Shown here one piece after another: positions 1 to 5,389 of a stretch of DNA of 7,763 bases. The translations under genes and the position numbers were made by a program. Origin of the DNA: Saprospiraceae bacterium (GTDB lineage Bacteria > Bacteroidota > Bacteroidia > Chitinophagales > Saprospiraceae); the NCBI GenBank assembly GCA_020630895.1, contig JAHDII010000147.1:1-7763 (forward strand). Reading direction: 5' to 3'. The notes under the pieces were generated by a model. The model made no database searches. It was not told where the DNA came from and was given only the letters and a program-made list of their open reading frames with translations. Position 1 is the first letter of the stretch; every line of letters starts with the position of its first letter.

Positions 1-35
1 TAAAGAATATCGGGGTTTTATAGTGCGTTTATTTC

Positions 36-69
36 AAAGCCGTTGTCAAAAGAGATGACGGCTTTTTTT
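36..69 (+). terminator. Rho-independent terminator of a plus-strand gene left of the window
   Basis: A 12-bp stem (36-47 with 54-65, including two adjacent G-T wobble pairs) closes a 6-nt AAAAGA loop and runs straight into a T tract at 63-69. On the plus strand this is a classical intrinsic terminator. Read on the minus strand the stem is followed by GAAATAAA, not a T tract, so it is not a good terminator for the CBS gene. It implies a plus-strand gene that ends at or before the left edge. Confidence 0.8.
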
Positions 70-195
70 ATTGTTTATTTTGAAGCAATAATTTATTTTT
101 TGAAACAACTTTATTACCTCATCATAAAAAATGAGACAGAAATAAGTAACAATGTTTATTTCAAAAGGAAATTTCTATAGAAAATTAATGTAAGA
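70..195. other. AT-rich spacer downstream of the CBS gene
   Basis: No coding potential was found. It holds only a weak 5-bp inverted repeat (118-122 with 131-135) and a 12-bp palindrome TTTCTATAGAAA at 172-183, just past the CBS stop codon. Neither has a T tract on the minus strand, so no convincing terminator for the CBS gene is visible. Confidence 0.5.
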
Positions 196-858
196 TTAAA
201 CGTTTAAATAAAACATTAATGACTCATAACGTTCTTTAATCGATTCATTTAAATAATCTGATTCATGGAAAGAAGCTCTCACATCAAAGCCAAACCTTTC
301 AAGAGAAGCAACAATTCTTGATATATCTTTTTTATTGACTTTGAGGGTTACTTCTGCTTGAGAAGATTTTAAATCAGAAGTAATAAAAGTGCTAATTACA
401 GCAGCATTTTCTTGTTCAATAATAGAAGAAATTCTAGCAAGAGAATAATCTTTTCTATTCATTTCTAAAACGATAATACTTCCTGGTACAGTGAAAGATC
501 CCATATTCCCTAATTGAGATAAAATATCTTCTTGCGTGATGATTCCAATATATTTATCTTCTTTATCAACAACAGGAACAACTGAAAGTCGAAAATCAGC
601 CATTAAACGAAGAATTTCATACATATGGTGATGTCCAGAAACATAAGGTCTGTTAAAGTGTAATCCAAATGATTCTATTGTATCATTTAAATCATAATTC
701 ATAATTTCATCTTCAGAAACTAAACCCAAAAGTTGCTGATCGTCAACAAGAGGTAAATGTCTAACACAATATTCACTCATTCGTTCTATAGCAAAAAGAC
801 CCGTATCTTTTAGTTGAAGAGGTTGAATAACAGCTGATATTAGAGAGCCCGCAGTCAT
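196..858 (-). CDS. CBS-pair domain protein with ACT-like C-terminal region
   Basis: This 220-residue protein has no signal peptide or membrane helix and is probably a cytoplasmic regulatory or ligand-sensing protein. CBS pairs usually bind adenine nucleotides, but the ligand here is unknown. The first CBS motif covers about residues 4-55 (RHLPLVDDQQLLGLVSEDEI) and the second about 70-118 (SVVPVVDKEDKYIGIITQED). Residues 125-194 (PGSIIVLEM, then SQAEVTLKVNKKD) have the beta-alpha-beta spacing of an ACT domain. The ending KERYESLMFYLNV matches a CBS family common in Bacteroidota, where from memory the gene often sits directly before NAD kinase. That neighbour is absent: the next signal is a plus-strand terminator. 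The ATG at 856-858 is supported by a stop codon immediately upstream in frame. No nearby promoter is seen; the closest good one is at 1237-1267. The family call is secure, the role is not. Confidence 0.9.
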   Translation of the reverse strand: MTAGSLISAVIQPLQLKDTGLFAIERMSEYCVRHLPLVDDQQLLGLVSEDEIMNYDLNDTIESFGLHFNRPYVSGHHHMYEILRLMADFRLSVVPVVDKEDKYIGIITQEDILSQLGNMGSFTVPGSIIVLEMNRKDYSLARISSIIEQENAAVISTFITSDLKSSQAEVTLKVNKKDISRIVASLERFGFDVRASFHESDYLNESIKERYESLMFYLNV

Positions 859-959
859 TTAGTATTTGTTTTAGTTACTGATTTAGTTTGGTATATATAC
901 GCTAAAAATGTACCATTTGGTTCTTGTTCTTCAATTAAATGTAGTCTTTTAACTTGAAA
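855..959 (-). pseudogene. Probable C-terminal remnant of a decayed gene overlapping the CBS start
   Basis: A 34-codon open frame without a start codon runs from an in-frame TAA at 960-962 to a TGA at 855-857. That TGA overlaps the ATG of the CBS gene as ATGA, an arrangement typical of translationally coupled genes. The peptide starts FQVKRLHLIEEQEPNGTF and continues LAYIYQTKSVTKTNTK. It is not low-complexity, unlike the neighbouring AT-rich DNA, and its strand-turn-strand pattern (RLHLIEEQEPNGTFLAYIY) resembles the last hairpin of class I SAM-dependent methyltransferases. That resemblance is only suggestive. Upstream in the same frame come KLKKIFFYIKMG, the TAA and then a TGA, so a functional product is unlikely. 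I read it as the tail of a gene once coupled to the CBS gene. A chance open frame remains possible. Confidence 0.4.
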
Positions 960-1236
960 TTAACCCATTTTTATATAAAAAAATATTTTTTTTAACTTAT
1001 TACAATTATGTAATATATTGATAAGTAATCAATTATAACAATATATTTAATACCTACTCCAAAAGATTATTTTAATATAAATTTTTCTAAATTTAGCTCA
1101 GAACATTTTCGATTAAGATTATCTATTTTACAACTTTTTCTTTTTACTTTTTCGCTAAAAATCATTTAAAAGACAACTTACTTGCAATTTTTAATATAAA
1201 AGCGTCATTATAAAGCTTTCTTTTTAAAAATTAATA
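960..1236. other. Very AT-rich intergenic stretch, no convincing gene
   Basis: This DNA is clearly richer in A and T than the genes around it, with stop codons throughout all frames. It contains small inverted repeats: AATATATTG at 1012-1020 with CAATATATT at 1039-1047, and nested ones at 998-1003/1010-1015 and 1018-1022/1028-1032. The longest ATG-started frame is 32 Lys-rich codons (1067-1165, minus strand), which is expected by chance at this composition. Together with the remnant at 855-959 and a minus-strand promoter at 1237-1267, it may be the eroded body of a lost gene or a long leader of the CBS transcript. Confidence 0.5.
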
Positions 1237-1267
1237 CAAAACTATTTAGGAAATTGACAAAACACAA
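1237..1267 (-). promoter_or_regulatory. Bacteroidota-type promoter, minus strand
   Basis: On the minus strand TTG (1265-1267) is followed after 20 nt by TAGTTTTG (1237-1244), matching the TTG / TAnnTTTG pattern of the Bacteroidota primary sigma factor. Transcription would start near 1230 and reach the CBS gene at 858 after about 370 nt, which is long for a leader. It may be the promoter of the decayed gene upstream of the CBS gene. Confidence 0.5.
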
Positions 1268-1296
1268 TGTATCAAATGGTAAAAATTGTAACTTTG
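1267..1296 (+). promoter_or_regulatory. Bacteroidota-type promoter of the alpha/beta hydrolase gene
   Basis: A perfect -7 element TAACTTTG lies at 1289-1296, 19 nt after ATG (1267-1269), a one-mismatch version of the TTG -33 element. The transcript would start near 1303, giving a leader of about 13 nt before the ATG at 1316. Its -33 overlaps the -33 of the opposite promoter at base 1267. Confidence 0.55.
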
Positions 1297-1315
1297 CAAA
1301 AAATTATTCATTTCA

Positions 1316-2089
1316 ATGAAAAGTGAAACAAAAGAAGAAGGCAAATTTAAATATTTAGAAATAGGTCCTGAAGATGGCGAAGTCTTAATGTTACTTCATG
1401 GTTTATTTGGAGCATTAAGCAATTTTGAAGGAATTATTAACCATTTTCAAAAAGAATATAAAGTTGTCGTTCCTTTATTACCTATTTTTGATTTACCTAT
1501 TAGAGAAGTTTCTGTATCTGCTTTAGTAGAACATATTGAAGGATTTGTAGCTCATAAAAACTTTGATAAAGTCAATGTTTTAGGAAATTCTCTGGGAGGA
1601 CATGTTGCTCTTTTATATGTTTTAGATAATTCAGATAAAATCAATTCTGTTACATTAACAGGAAGCTCAGGGCTTTTTGAGAGTGCATTTGGTACAGGAT
1701 TTCCTCAAAGAGGAAATTATGAGTATATCAAACAAAAAACAGAAAATACATTTTATAATCCAGAAGTAGCATCAAAAGAATTAGTAGATGAAGTTTTTGA
1801 TACTATCAGTGATAGAAATAAAGCGATTAGAATTGTAAAAACTGCAAAATCTGCTGTACGTCATAATTTAGGAGATAAACTACATCAAATTTCTGCACCT
1901 ACTTTATTAATCTGGGGTGAAAATGATAATGTTACACCACCTATTGTTGGAGAAAGATTCCATGAATTGATCAAACATTCAGAATTACATTGGGTAAAAG
2001 AATGTGGTCATGCCCCTATGATGGAACATCCTAAAACATTTAATTCTATTTTAGAAAAATTCCTAAAAGGATTAAGGGTAGAAGCATAA
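1316..2089 (+). CDS. Alpha/beta hydrolase fold protein
   Basis: A 257-residue single-domain alpha/beta hydrolase, probably cytoplasmic because no signal peptide is present. The oxyanion-hole motif LLHGLFG covers residues 26-32. The nucleophile elbow is GNSLGG with Ser92, the acid lies in WGENDNVTPP (Asp204 most likely) and the catalytic histidine is His232 in CGHAPMMEHP. The catalytic triad is therefore complete, and the length is usual for a minimal MhpC/BphD-like enzyme. The substrate cannot be read from the sequence; esterase, C-C hydrolase or lipase-like activity are all possible. The ATG at 1316 is preceded by an A/T-rich leader with no Shine-Dalgarno sequence and a good promoter at 1267-1296. 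It is transcribed divergently from the CBS gene and convergently with the membrane-protein gene, so it seems monocistronic. The family call is secure, the substrate is unknown. Confidence 0.92.
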   Translation: MKSETKEEGKFKYLEIGPEDGEVLMLLHGLFGALSNFEGIINHFQKEYKVVVPLLPIFDLPIREVSVSALVEHIEGFVAHKNFDKVNVLGNSLGGHVALLYVLDNSDKINSVTLTGSSGLFESAFGTGFPQRGNYEYIKQKTENTFYNPEVASKELVDEVFDTISDRNKAIRIVKTAKSAVRHNLGDKLHQISAPTLLIWGENDNVTPPIVGERFHELIKHSELHWVKECGHAPMMEHPKTFNSILEKFLKGLRVEA

Positions 2090-2112
2090 AACTCTTTATT
2101 TTAAAATAGTAA

Positions 2113-2147
2113 TGCCTTAATTTGAAGTTCTTATTCTTATTAAGGTA
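2113..2147. terminator. Weak candidate hairpin between convergent genes
   Basis: CCTTAAT (2115-2121) pairs with ATTAAGG (2139-2145), extended by a wobble and one more pair to 2113/2147, around a 17-nt loop. It overlaps the stop codon of the membrane-protein gene (2140-2142). Neither side has a proper T tract. It is the only stem in the 50-bp gap between two converging genes, so a terminator role is possible but poorly supported. Confidence 0.25.
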
Positions 2148-2904
2148 GTGCTGCTATTACAGGAACGAGAACTAACAAAATAGAACTTATAAATATTAAA
2201 ACATCTTTAGTAGTTTTAATTCCTGCCATTTCTTCTAGTAGATATGGAATTCGTAAAGGCATATAAAACATTAGAAATAGCATACTTGCTACAACAATAT
2301 TTAAAATATACATGACTAAATTGTCTTTTTCCATCGGGGTATTATATGTAATAGTTTCCCAAGTAACAGAATAAGCGATACACATATAGGCTAATAAAAT
2401 TAAATCTAGTATCCATTCTTTTTTATTAGGGCGTTTATATTTTTTTTTCGATATATTTTCTTCTATTCCCCATATAAAAAACAAGAAAAAAAGTTCTTTA
2501 ATAACTGTTGCAAATAATAAAAGCATCATCCACCAAGGAGTAGAATCATTCTCAGGAGAAATATCATAACCAAAAGATTGTAAAGCCATCATTACTAATA
2601 AAATAGAAATAACAGCATGAAACATCCATAATAAAAATCCAGAACCAGAATTTCCTCCTCGTTCTTGAATTGCTAGATGAACATATTTCATTTTTTTAGG
2701 AAAAGCATATATTTCTAAAATAGATATAGCTATTAATACAAAACCAAACCAAGGCATAAAAACATCTTCTTCACCTTTAAAATTAGTGATAGATATATCT
2801 CTTACCATTGTAGAAAAAAATAAAAAATAAATGCCTGCCAATAAATTAAAAATCCACCCTTCCCAATTAAAAATTGTATCTTCTAATGGTTGCTTGATTT
2901 TCAT
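2140..2904 (-). CDS. Seven-helix integral membrane protein of unknown function
   Basis: I do not recognise this 254-residue family. The sequence shows seven likely transmembrane helices at about residues 15-35, 50-68, 89-110, 123-146, 164-183, 195-215 and 234-253. A Lys-rich loop (KKKYKRPNKKEW, 153-164) lies between helices 4 and 5 and would be cytoplasmic by the positive-inside rule. Charged residues inside or at the edge of helices include Glu64 (ISILEIYAF) and Lys136-Glu137 (TVIKELFF), which could matter for transport or signalling. No cofactor, catalytic or channel signature was seen. The ATG at 2902-2904 lies 22 bp after the alkaline phosphatase stop on the same strand, so the two genes are very likely co-transcribed. 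The link suggests a role near the envelope or in phosphate metabolism, but this is inference only. Confidence 0.85.
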   Translation of the reverse strand: MKIKQPLEDTIFNWEGWIFNLLAGIYFLFFSTMVRDISITNFKGEEDVFMPWFGFVLIAISILEIYAFPKKMKYVHLAIQERGGNSGSGFLLWMFHAVISILLVMMALQSFGYDISPENDSTPWWMMLLLFATVIKELFFLFFIWGIEENISKKKYKRPNKKEWILDLILLAYMCIAYSVTWETITYNTPMEKDNLVMYILNIVVASMLFLMFYMPLRIPYLLEEMAGIKTTKDVLIFISSILLVLVPVIAALP

Positions 2905-2926
2905 AATATGAATAGAATTTTAAATT

Positions 2927-4036
2927 TTATTCAAAACCCAAAGCCTCTTTCATTTTATCAAAAATAGCTGTGTTTTCATAAATTCCCGAAAAAGCTTCTG
3001 CTCCAGGACCATAAGCAAAAACAGGTATTAAATCAGCGGTATGATAATCTGTTGTAAAAGCAGTTACTAAACTATCTAGTGTAGAACCTTTATTAATAGC
3101 ATAACCTCCTGTTTCATGATCTGCGGTAACAATGACTAGTGTTTCTTTATTATTTTTTGCAAAGGTTAAAACTTCTCCAATTGCTTCATCAAAATCATGC
3201 ATTTCAGTAATAATATAATTAGACTCATTAGCATGACCTCCCCAATCAATTTGAGAGCCTTCAATCATTAGAAAAAAGCCTTTTTCTTTGCCTCTTTCAT
3301 GTAAGAATTCTACTGATTTTGCAGAAATTGTAGGCAAATAATCTCTTCCTTCTGCTTGAGGAACAGGGTTTTCATAGGCAGTATAAAATGCTAAAGGAGA
3401 AGAAGGATCCATTTCTATACTTTTAATATCTTCTTTAAAATAATCAGATACAACATATCCTTTATTTCGTAATTCTAGTGAAATATTTTTACCATCTTCT
3501 CTTTCTTCAAAATATTTTTTTCCTCCTCCTACAAATAGGTCTATAGGGGTTTTTAAAAAATCATTGGCATTAGCTTCATGTAATTTTCTCACTTTTTGAT
3601 GACAAATGAAACTAGCAGGAGTAGCATGAGTAATGGTAGAAGTAGAAACCATTCCTGTAGCTAAACCTTGTTCTTCAGCCATCTCTAAAATCGTTTTTAC
3701 AGGCATTGTATCAGCATCTACTCCAATAGCTCCATTATATGTTTTTACACCACAAGAAAAAGCAGTTGCTCCAGCAGCAGAATCAGTCACTAAATCATTA
3801 GAAGCATAAGATTTATGTAAGCCTATTATAGGAAATTCCTCTAAATTTAATTGATTCCCATTGGTATATAAACCTGCTGTAATCTGAGTCACCCCCATTC
3901 CATCTCCTATCATTAAAATAATATTTTTCGGTTTATCAATATCTTTTTCTTTAGGTGTATAAGAAGTCATTCTTGTTTCACAACTAGAAAAAAATAAAAT
4001 AATGAAAAAGAGAGAAGCTAATAATTTATAATTCAT
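2927..4036 (-). CDS. PhoA-family alkaline phosphatase, predicted lipoprotein
   Basis: This enzyme hydrolyses phosphomonoesters to free phosphate in the periplasm or on the envelope surface. Residues 1-19 form a lipoprotein signal (hydrophobic LLASLFFIILFFSSC, lipidated Cys19). All core residues of the PF00245 family are visible: Asp45 in MIGDGMG, nucleophile Ser86 in TDSAAGATA, Thr139 in THATPAS, Glu259, Asp264 and His268 in EGSQIDWGGHAN, Asp306-His307 in TADHETGG and His332 in DYHTAD. These supply two zinc sites and one magnesium site. Arg150 is the likely phosphate-binding arginine. Positions equal to E. coli Asp153 and Lys328 are His137 and Trp265, as in several animal and marine enzymes. 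At 369 residues it is shorter than E. coli PhoA (471) and lacks large insertions. It leads an operon with the membrane protein 22 bp downstream and has its own promoter at 4143-4172. Confidence 0.95.
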   Translation of the reverse strand: MNYKLLASLFFIILFFSSCETRMTSYTPKEKDIDKPKNIILMIGDGMGVTQITAGLYTNGNQLNLEEFPIIGLHKSYASNDLVTDSAAGATAFSCGVKTYNGAIGVDADTMPVKTILEMAEEQGLATGMVSTSTITHATPASFICHQKVRKLHEANANDFLKTPIDLFVGGGKKYFEEREDGKNISLELRNKGYVVSDYFKEDIKSIEMDPSSPLAFYTAYENPVPQAEGRDYLPTISAKSVEFLHERGKEKGFFLMIEGSQIDWGGHANESNYIITEMHDFDEAIGEVLTFAKNNKETLVIVTADHETGGYAINKGSTLDSLVTAFTTDYHTADLIPVFAYGPGAEAFSGIYENTAIFDKMKEALGFE

Positions 4037-4052
4037 GGTTATTTATTTTTTT

Positions 4053-4131
4053 GAAGAGTAAAAATAATACTTTGACTTATAATAATAGACTTTATTCCAA
4101 ATTATTGATTATAACTCAAATAATACTCTTC
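4053..4131 (-). promoter_or_regulatory. Potential long hairpin in the alkaline phosphatase 5' leader
   Basis: The roughly 100-nt leader predicted from the promoter at 4143-4172 can fold on itself. GAAGAGTA (4053-4060) pairs with TACTCTTC (4124-4131). Inside it, 4071-4083 pairs with 4108-4120 over 13 positions with a single mismatch. This gives about 20 base pairs, a 10-by-3-nt internal loop and a 24-nt apical loop. The structure ends 16 nt before the ATG, in A-rich sequence. No known riboswitch was recognised. It could affect translation or mRNA stability, though AT-rich DNA makes chance pairing easier. Confidence 0.4.
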
Positions 4132-4142
4132 CAGCAGTGTAT

Positions 4143-4172
4143 CAAATCTAAACCAAAATCGACTCATGACAA
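4143..4172 (-). promoter_or_regulatory. Bacteroidota-type promoter of the alkaline phosphatase operon
   Basis: On the minus strand TTG (4170-4172) is followed after 19 nt by TAGATTTG (4143-4150), an exact match to the TTG-N19-TAnnTTTG pattern. Transcription would start near 4136, leaving about 100 nt before the ATG at 4034-4036. It sits just past the terminator at 4207-4268, so the phosphatase is transcribed separately from the TonB-like gene. No Pho box could be assigned. Confidence 0.65.
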
Positions 4173-4206
4173 GGTTATGCCATTTTATAATAAGATTACA
4201 TTTGAT

Positions 4207-4268
4207 AAATCATAAAATTAAAAAACCGAGTTTGATATATCAAACTCGGTTTTTTAATTTTATGATTT
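4207..4268 (-). terminator. Rho-independent terminator in a 62-bp perfect palindrome
   Basis: Each base of 4207-4237 is complementary to its mirror base in 4238-4268, giving a 31-bp perfect inverted repeat centred on TATA. The core is ACCGAGTTTGA / TCAAACTCGGT flanked by A6 and T6, so it is a good intrinsic terminator on both strands. It starts 6 bp after the stop codon of the TonB-like gene, which it should terminate on the minus strand. It also insulates the phosphatase promoter. Confidence 0.88.
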
Positions 4269-4274
4269 TTATTC

Positions 4275-5258
4275 TTATTCTATAAAAATAAAAGTATCAT
4301 AAGATTCAGGCATTGCTTTAGCATTTCCATTATCTTCTTTGAAATTAAAGACAAGGTACCAACATTGTTTGGTAGGAGCTTTAAAATCTTTTTCAAAACG
4401 ATACTTTTTAGCTAAGTATTCTGCTTTTTGAAGAATTGTATTATCTTTTATTGTTGATTTTCCTTTATTAGCATCAGCAGAAACGACTTTTCCCATTTGA
4501 TTAATACAAACATCAACATATACTTTTCCTACTTTTCCTTGAGCAATGGCTTTAATTTCCCATTGCTTAGGTCTATCTGTTACTTTACGATTGAATCCAT
4601 GCCCACTTCCATCTCCACTTCCTGTACCAGTATCATTTCCTCCTGAACCTCCAGCACCTGCTGAAGTACCATTATCTGTCCCTGTTGCTGTACCTGGTTT
4701 TCCTGCGGTATTCCCTGAATCTGTACTTGTATTTGCATCTGCTCCACTTCCTGGCCTTGTTGGTTTGGTAGGCTTGGTCGGTTTAGATGGTATATCTGTT
4801 GGAGGTGTAGGCTTGGTCGGTTTTACAGGCTCTGTTACCTCTGGTGCAGATATAGGAGCTTCTTCTGGCGATGTTGCTACTGGTGCAGGTGTTTCTGGAG
4901 CAGGATCTGGAACGGGATCTGGCGTAGGCTCAGGTGTAGGTTCTGGATCTGGCTCATCAGGTGTATCAGGAGCTGCTTCTTGCTCCATAGCGTCTTGAGT
5001 ATCACCAATAGGATCATCTGGATTAGAAGAACCCGAATCTTCAAAAGGAATTTCTTCTATTTCTGGTTCTGGAGGAGGGGGTGGAATATCTTCAAAAGCG
5101 ATATAAACCTCTTTAGGAACTTCAGGTGGTTCTGGCGTAATCCAAGGGATTAATGCTAGAATCAATACTCCAATATGAACTAAAAAAGCAATTAAAAGAC
5201 CTCGTCTTTTATTTTTTTTCTCGTCCTCTTTTTCTTCGTGGTGATTATTCGTAACCAT
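4275..5258 (-). CDS. TonB-like energy transducer protein
   Basis: A 327-residue protein with TonB architecture. A short charged cytoplasmic N-terminus (1-19) is followed by one membrane helix (20-41, LLIAFLVHIGVLILALIPWI) carrying His28, which matches the conserved membrane histidine of TonB. Next come a Pro/Glu-rich spacer (43-170) with PEPTP, PDPVP and KPTKPT repeats, a Gly/Ser/Thr-rich linker (170-222) and a C-terminal TonB-like domain (about 228-308; GKVGKVYVDVCINQMGKVVS and later CWYLVFNFK). It would span the periplasm and pass proton-motive energy to outer-membrane transporters. Cys251 and Cys299 in the C-terminal domain could form a disulfide. A 19-residue tail ending FIFIE follows the domain. 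No ExbB or ExbD gene is adjacent, so partners must be encoded elsewhere. The terminator at 4207-4268 follows its stop. No clear promoter was found in the 131 bp before it. Confidence 0.85.
   Translation of the reverse strand: MVTNNHHEEKEDEKKNKRRGLLIAFLVHIGVLILALIPWITPEPPEVPKEVYIAFEDIPPPPPEPEIEEIPFEDSGSSNPDDPIGDTQDAMEQEAAPDTPDEPDPEPTPEPTPDPVPDPAPETPAPVATSPEEAPISAPEVTEPVKPTKPTPPTDIPSKPTKPTKPTRPGSGADANTSTDSGNTAGKPGTATGTDNGTSAGAGGSGGNDTGTGSGDGSGHGFNRKVTDRPKQWEIKAIAQGKVGKVYVDVCINQMGKVVSADANKGKSTIKDNTILQKAEYLAKKYRFEKDFKAPTKQCWYLVFNFKEDNGNAKAMPESYDTFIFIE
4768..4823. repeat. 17-bp direct repeat within the Pro-rich spacer of the TonB-like gene
   Basis: GTAGGCTTGGTCGGTTT occurs exactly at 4768-4784 and again at 4807-4823. 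The 39-bp spacing is 13 codons, so the repeat is in frame and encodes the KPTKPT units. It fits growth of the spacer by slippage or recombination, with length variation between strains expected. Confidence 0.75.
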
Positions 5259-5389
5259 AATATAAAAATTTAATTCCCTTATTCAAATTCACTGTTATTT
5301 AACAGATAGAATACAATAATCTTATAAAATATTGTAAAACACAAGTAATTAAGACTTAAAAGTCTCTTAAAACAAGGTTAAAACTGGAG
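5259..5389. other. Spacer between helicase and TonB-like genes
   Basis: This AT-rich gap has no gene. An imperfect -7-like element (minus-strand TAACCTTG, 5373-5380) lacks a -33 at the right distance. A 5-bp stem (5352-5356 with 5361-5365) lacks a T tract. Read-through from the helicase gene into the TonB-like gene cannot be excluded. Confidence 0.4.

Noticed and set aside
118..135. CTCAT/ATGAG stem as a terminator for the CBS gene
   Set aside because: Only 5 bp, and no T tract follows on the minus strand.
172..183. Palindrome TTTCTATAGAAA after the CBS stop
   Set aside because: Short and AT-rich, with no loop or T tract; no support for a function.
891..900. Palindrome GTATATATAC as an operator before the CBS gene
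   Set aside because: It falls inside the coding-like remnant (A-Y-I-Y-Q codons), and alternating TA runs arise easily in this DNA.
1067..1165. 32-codon ATG-started frame on the minus strand
   Set aside because: It lies in very AT-rich DNA, is Lys/Asn-rich with no recognisable pattern, and is within the length expected by chance.
4062..4127. Direct repeat AAATAATACT (4062-4071 and 4118-4127) as regulator sites of the phosphatase gene
   Set aside because: Only 10 bp in AT-rich DNA, and both copies lie within the hairpin arms and internal loop, which explains them better.
4546..4998. 150-codon open frame on the plus strand
   Set aside because: It is the antisense shadow of the Pro/Gly-rich part of the TonB-like gene. 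Its protein is a low-complexity Gly/Ser/Val repeat with no family resemblance.
5352..5365. AGACT/AGTCT stem as terminator of the helicase gene
   Set aside because: Five pairs and no T tract on the minus strand.
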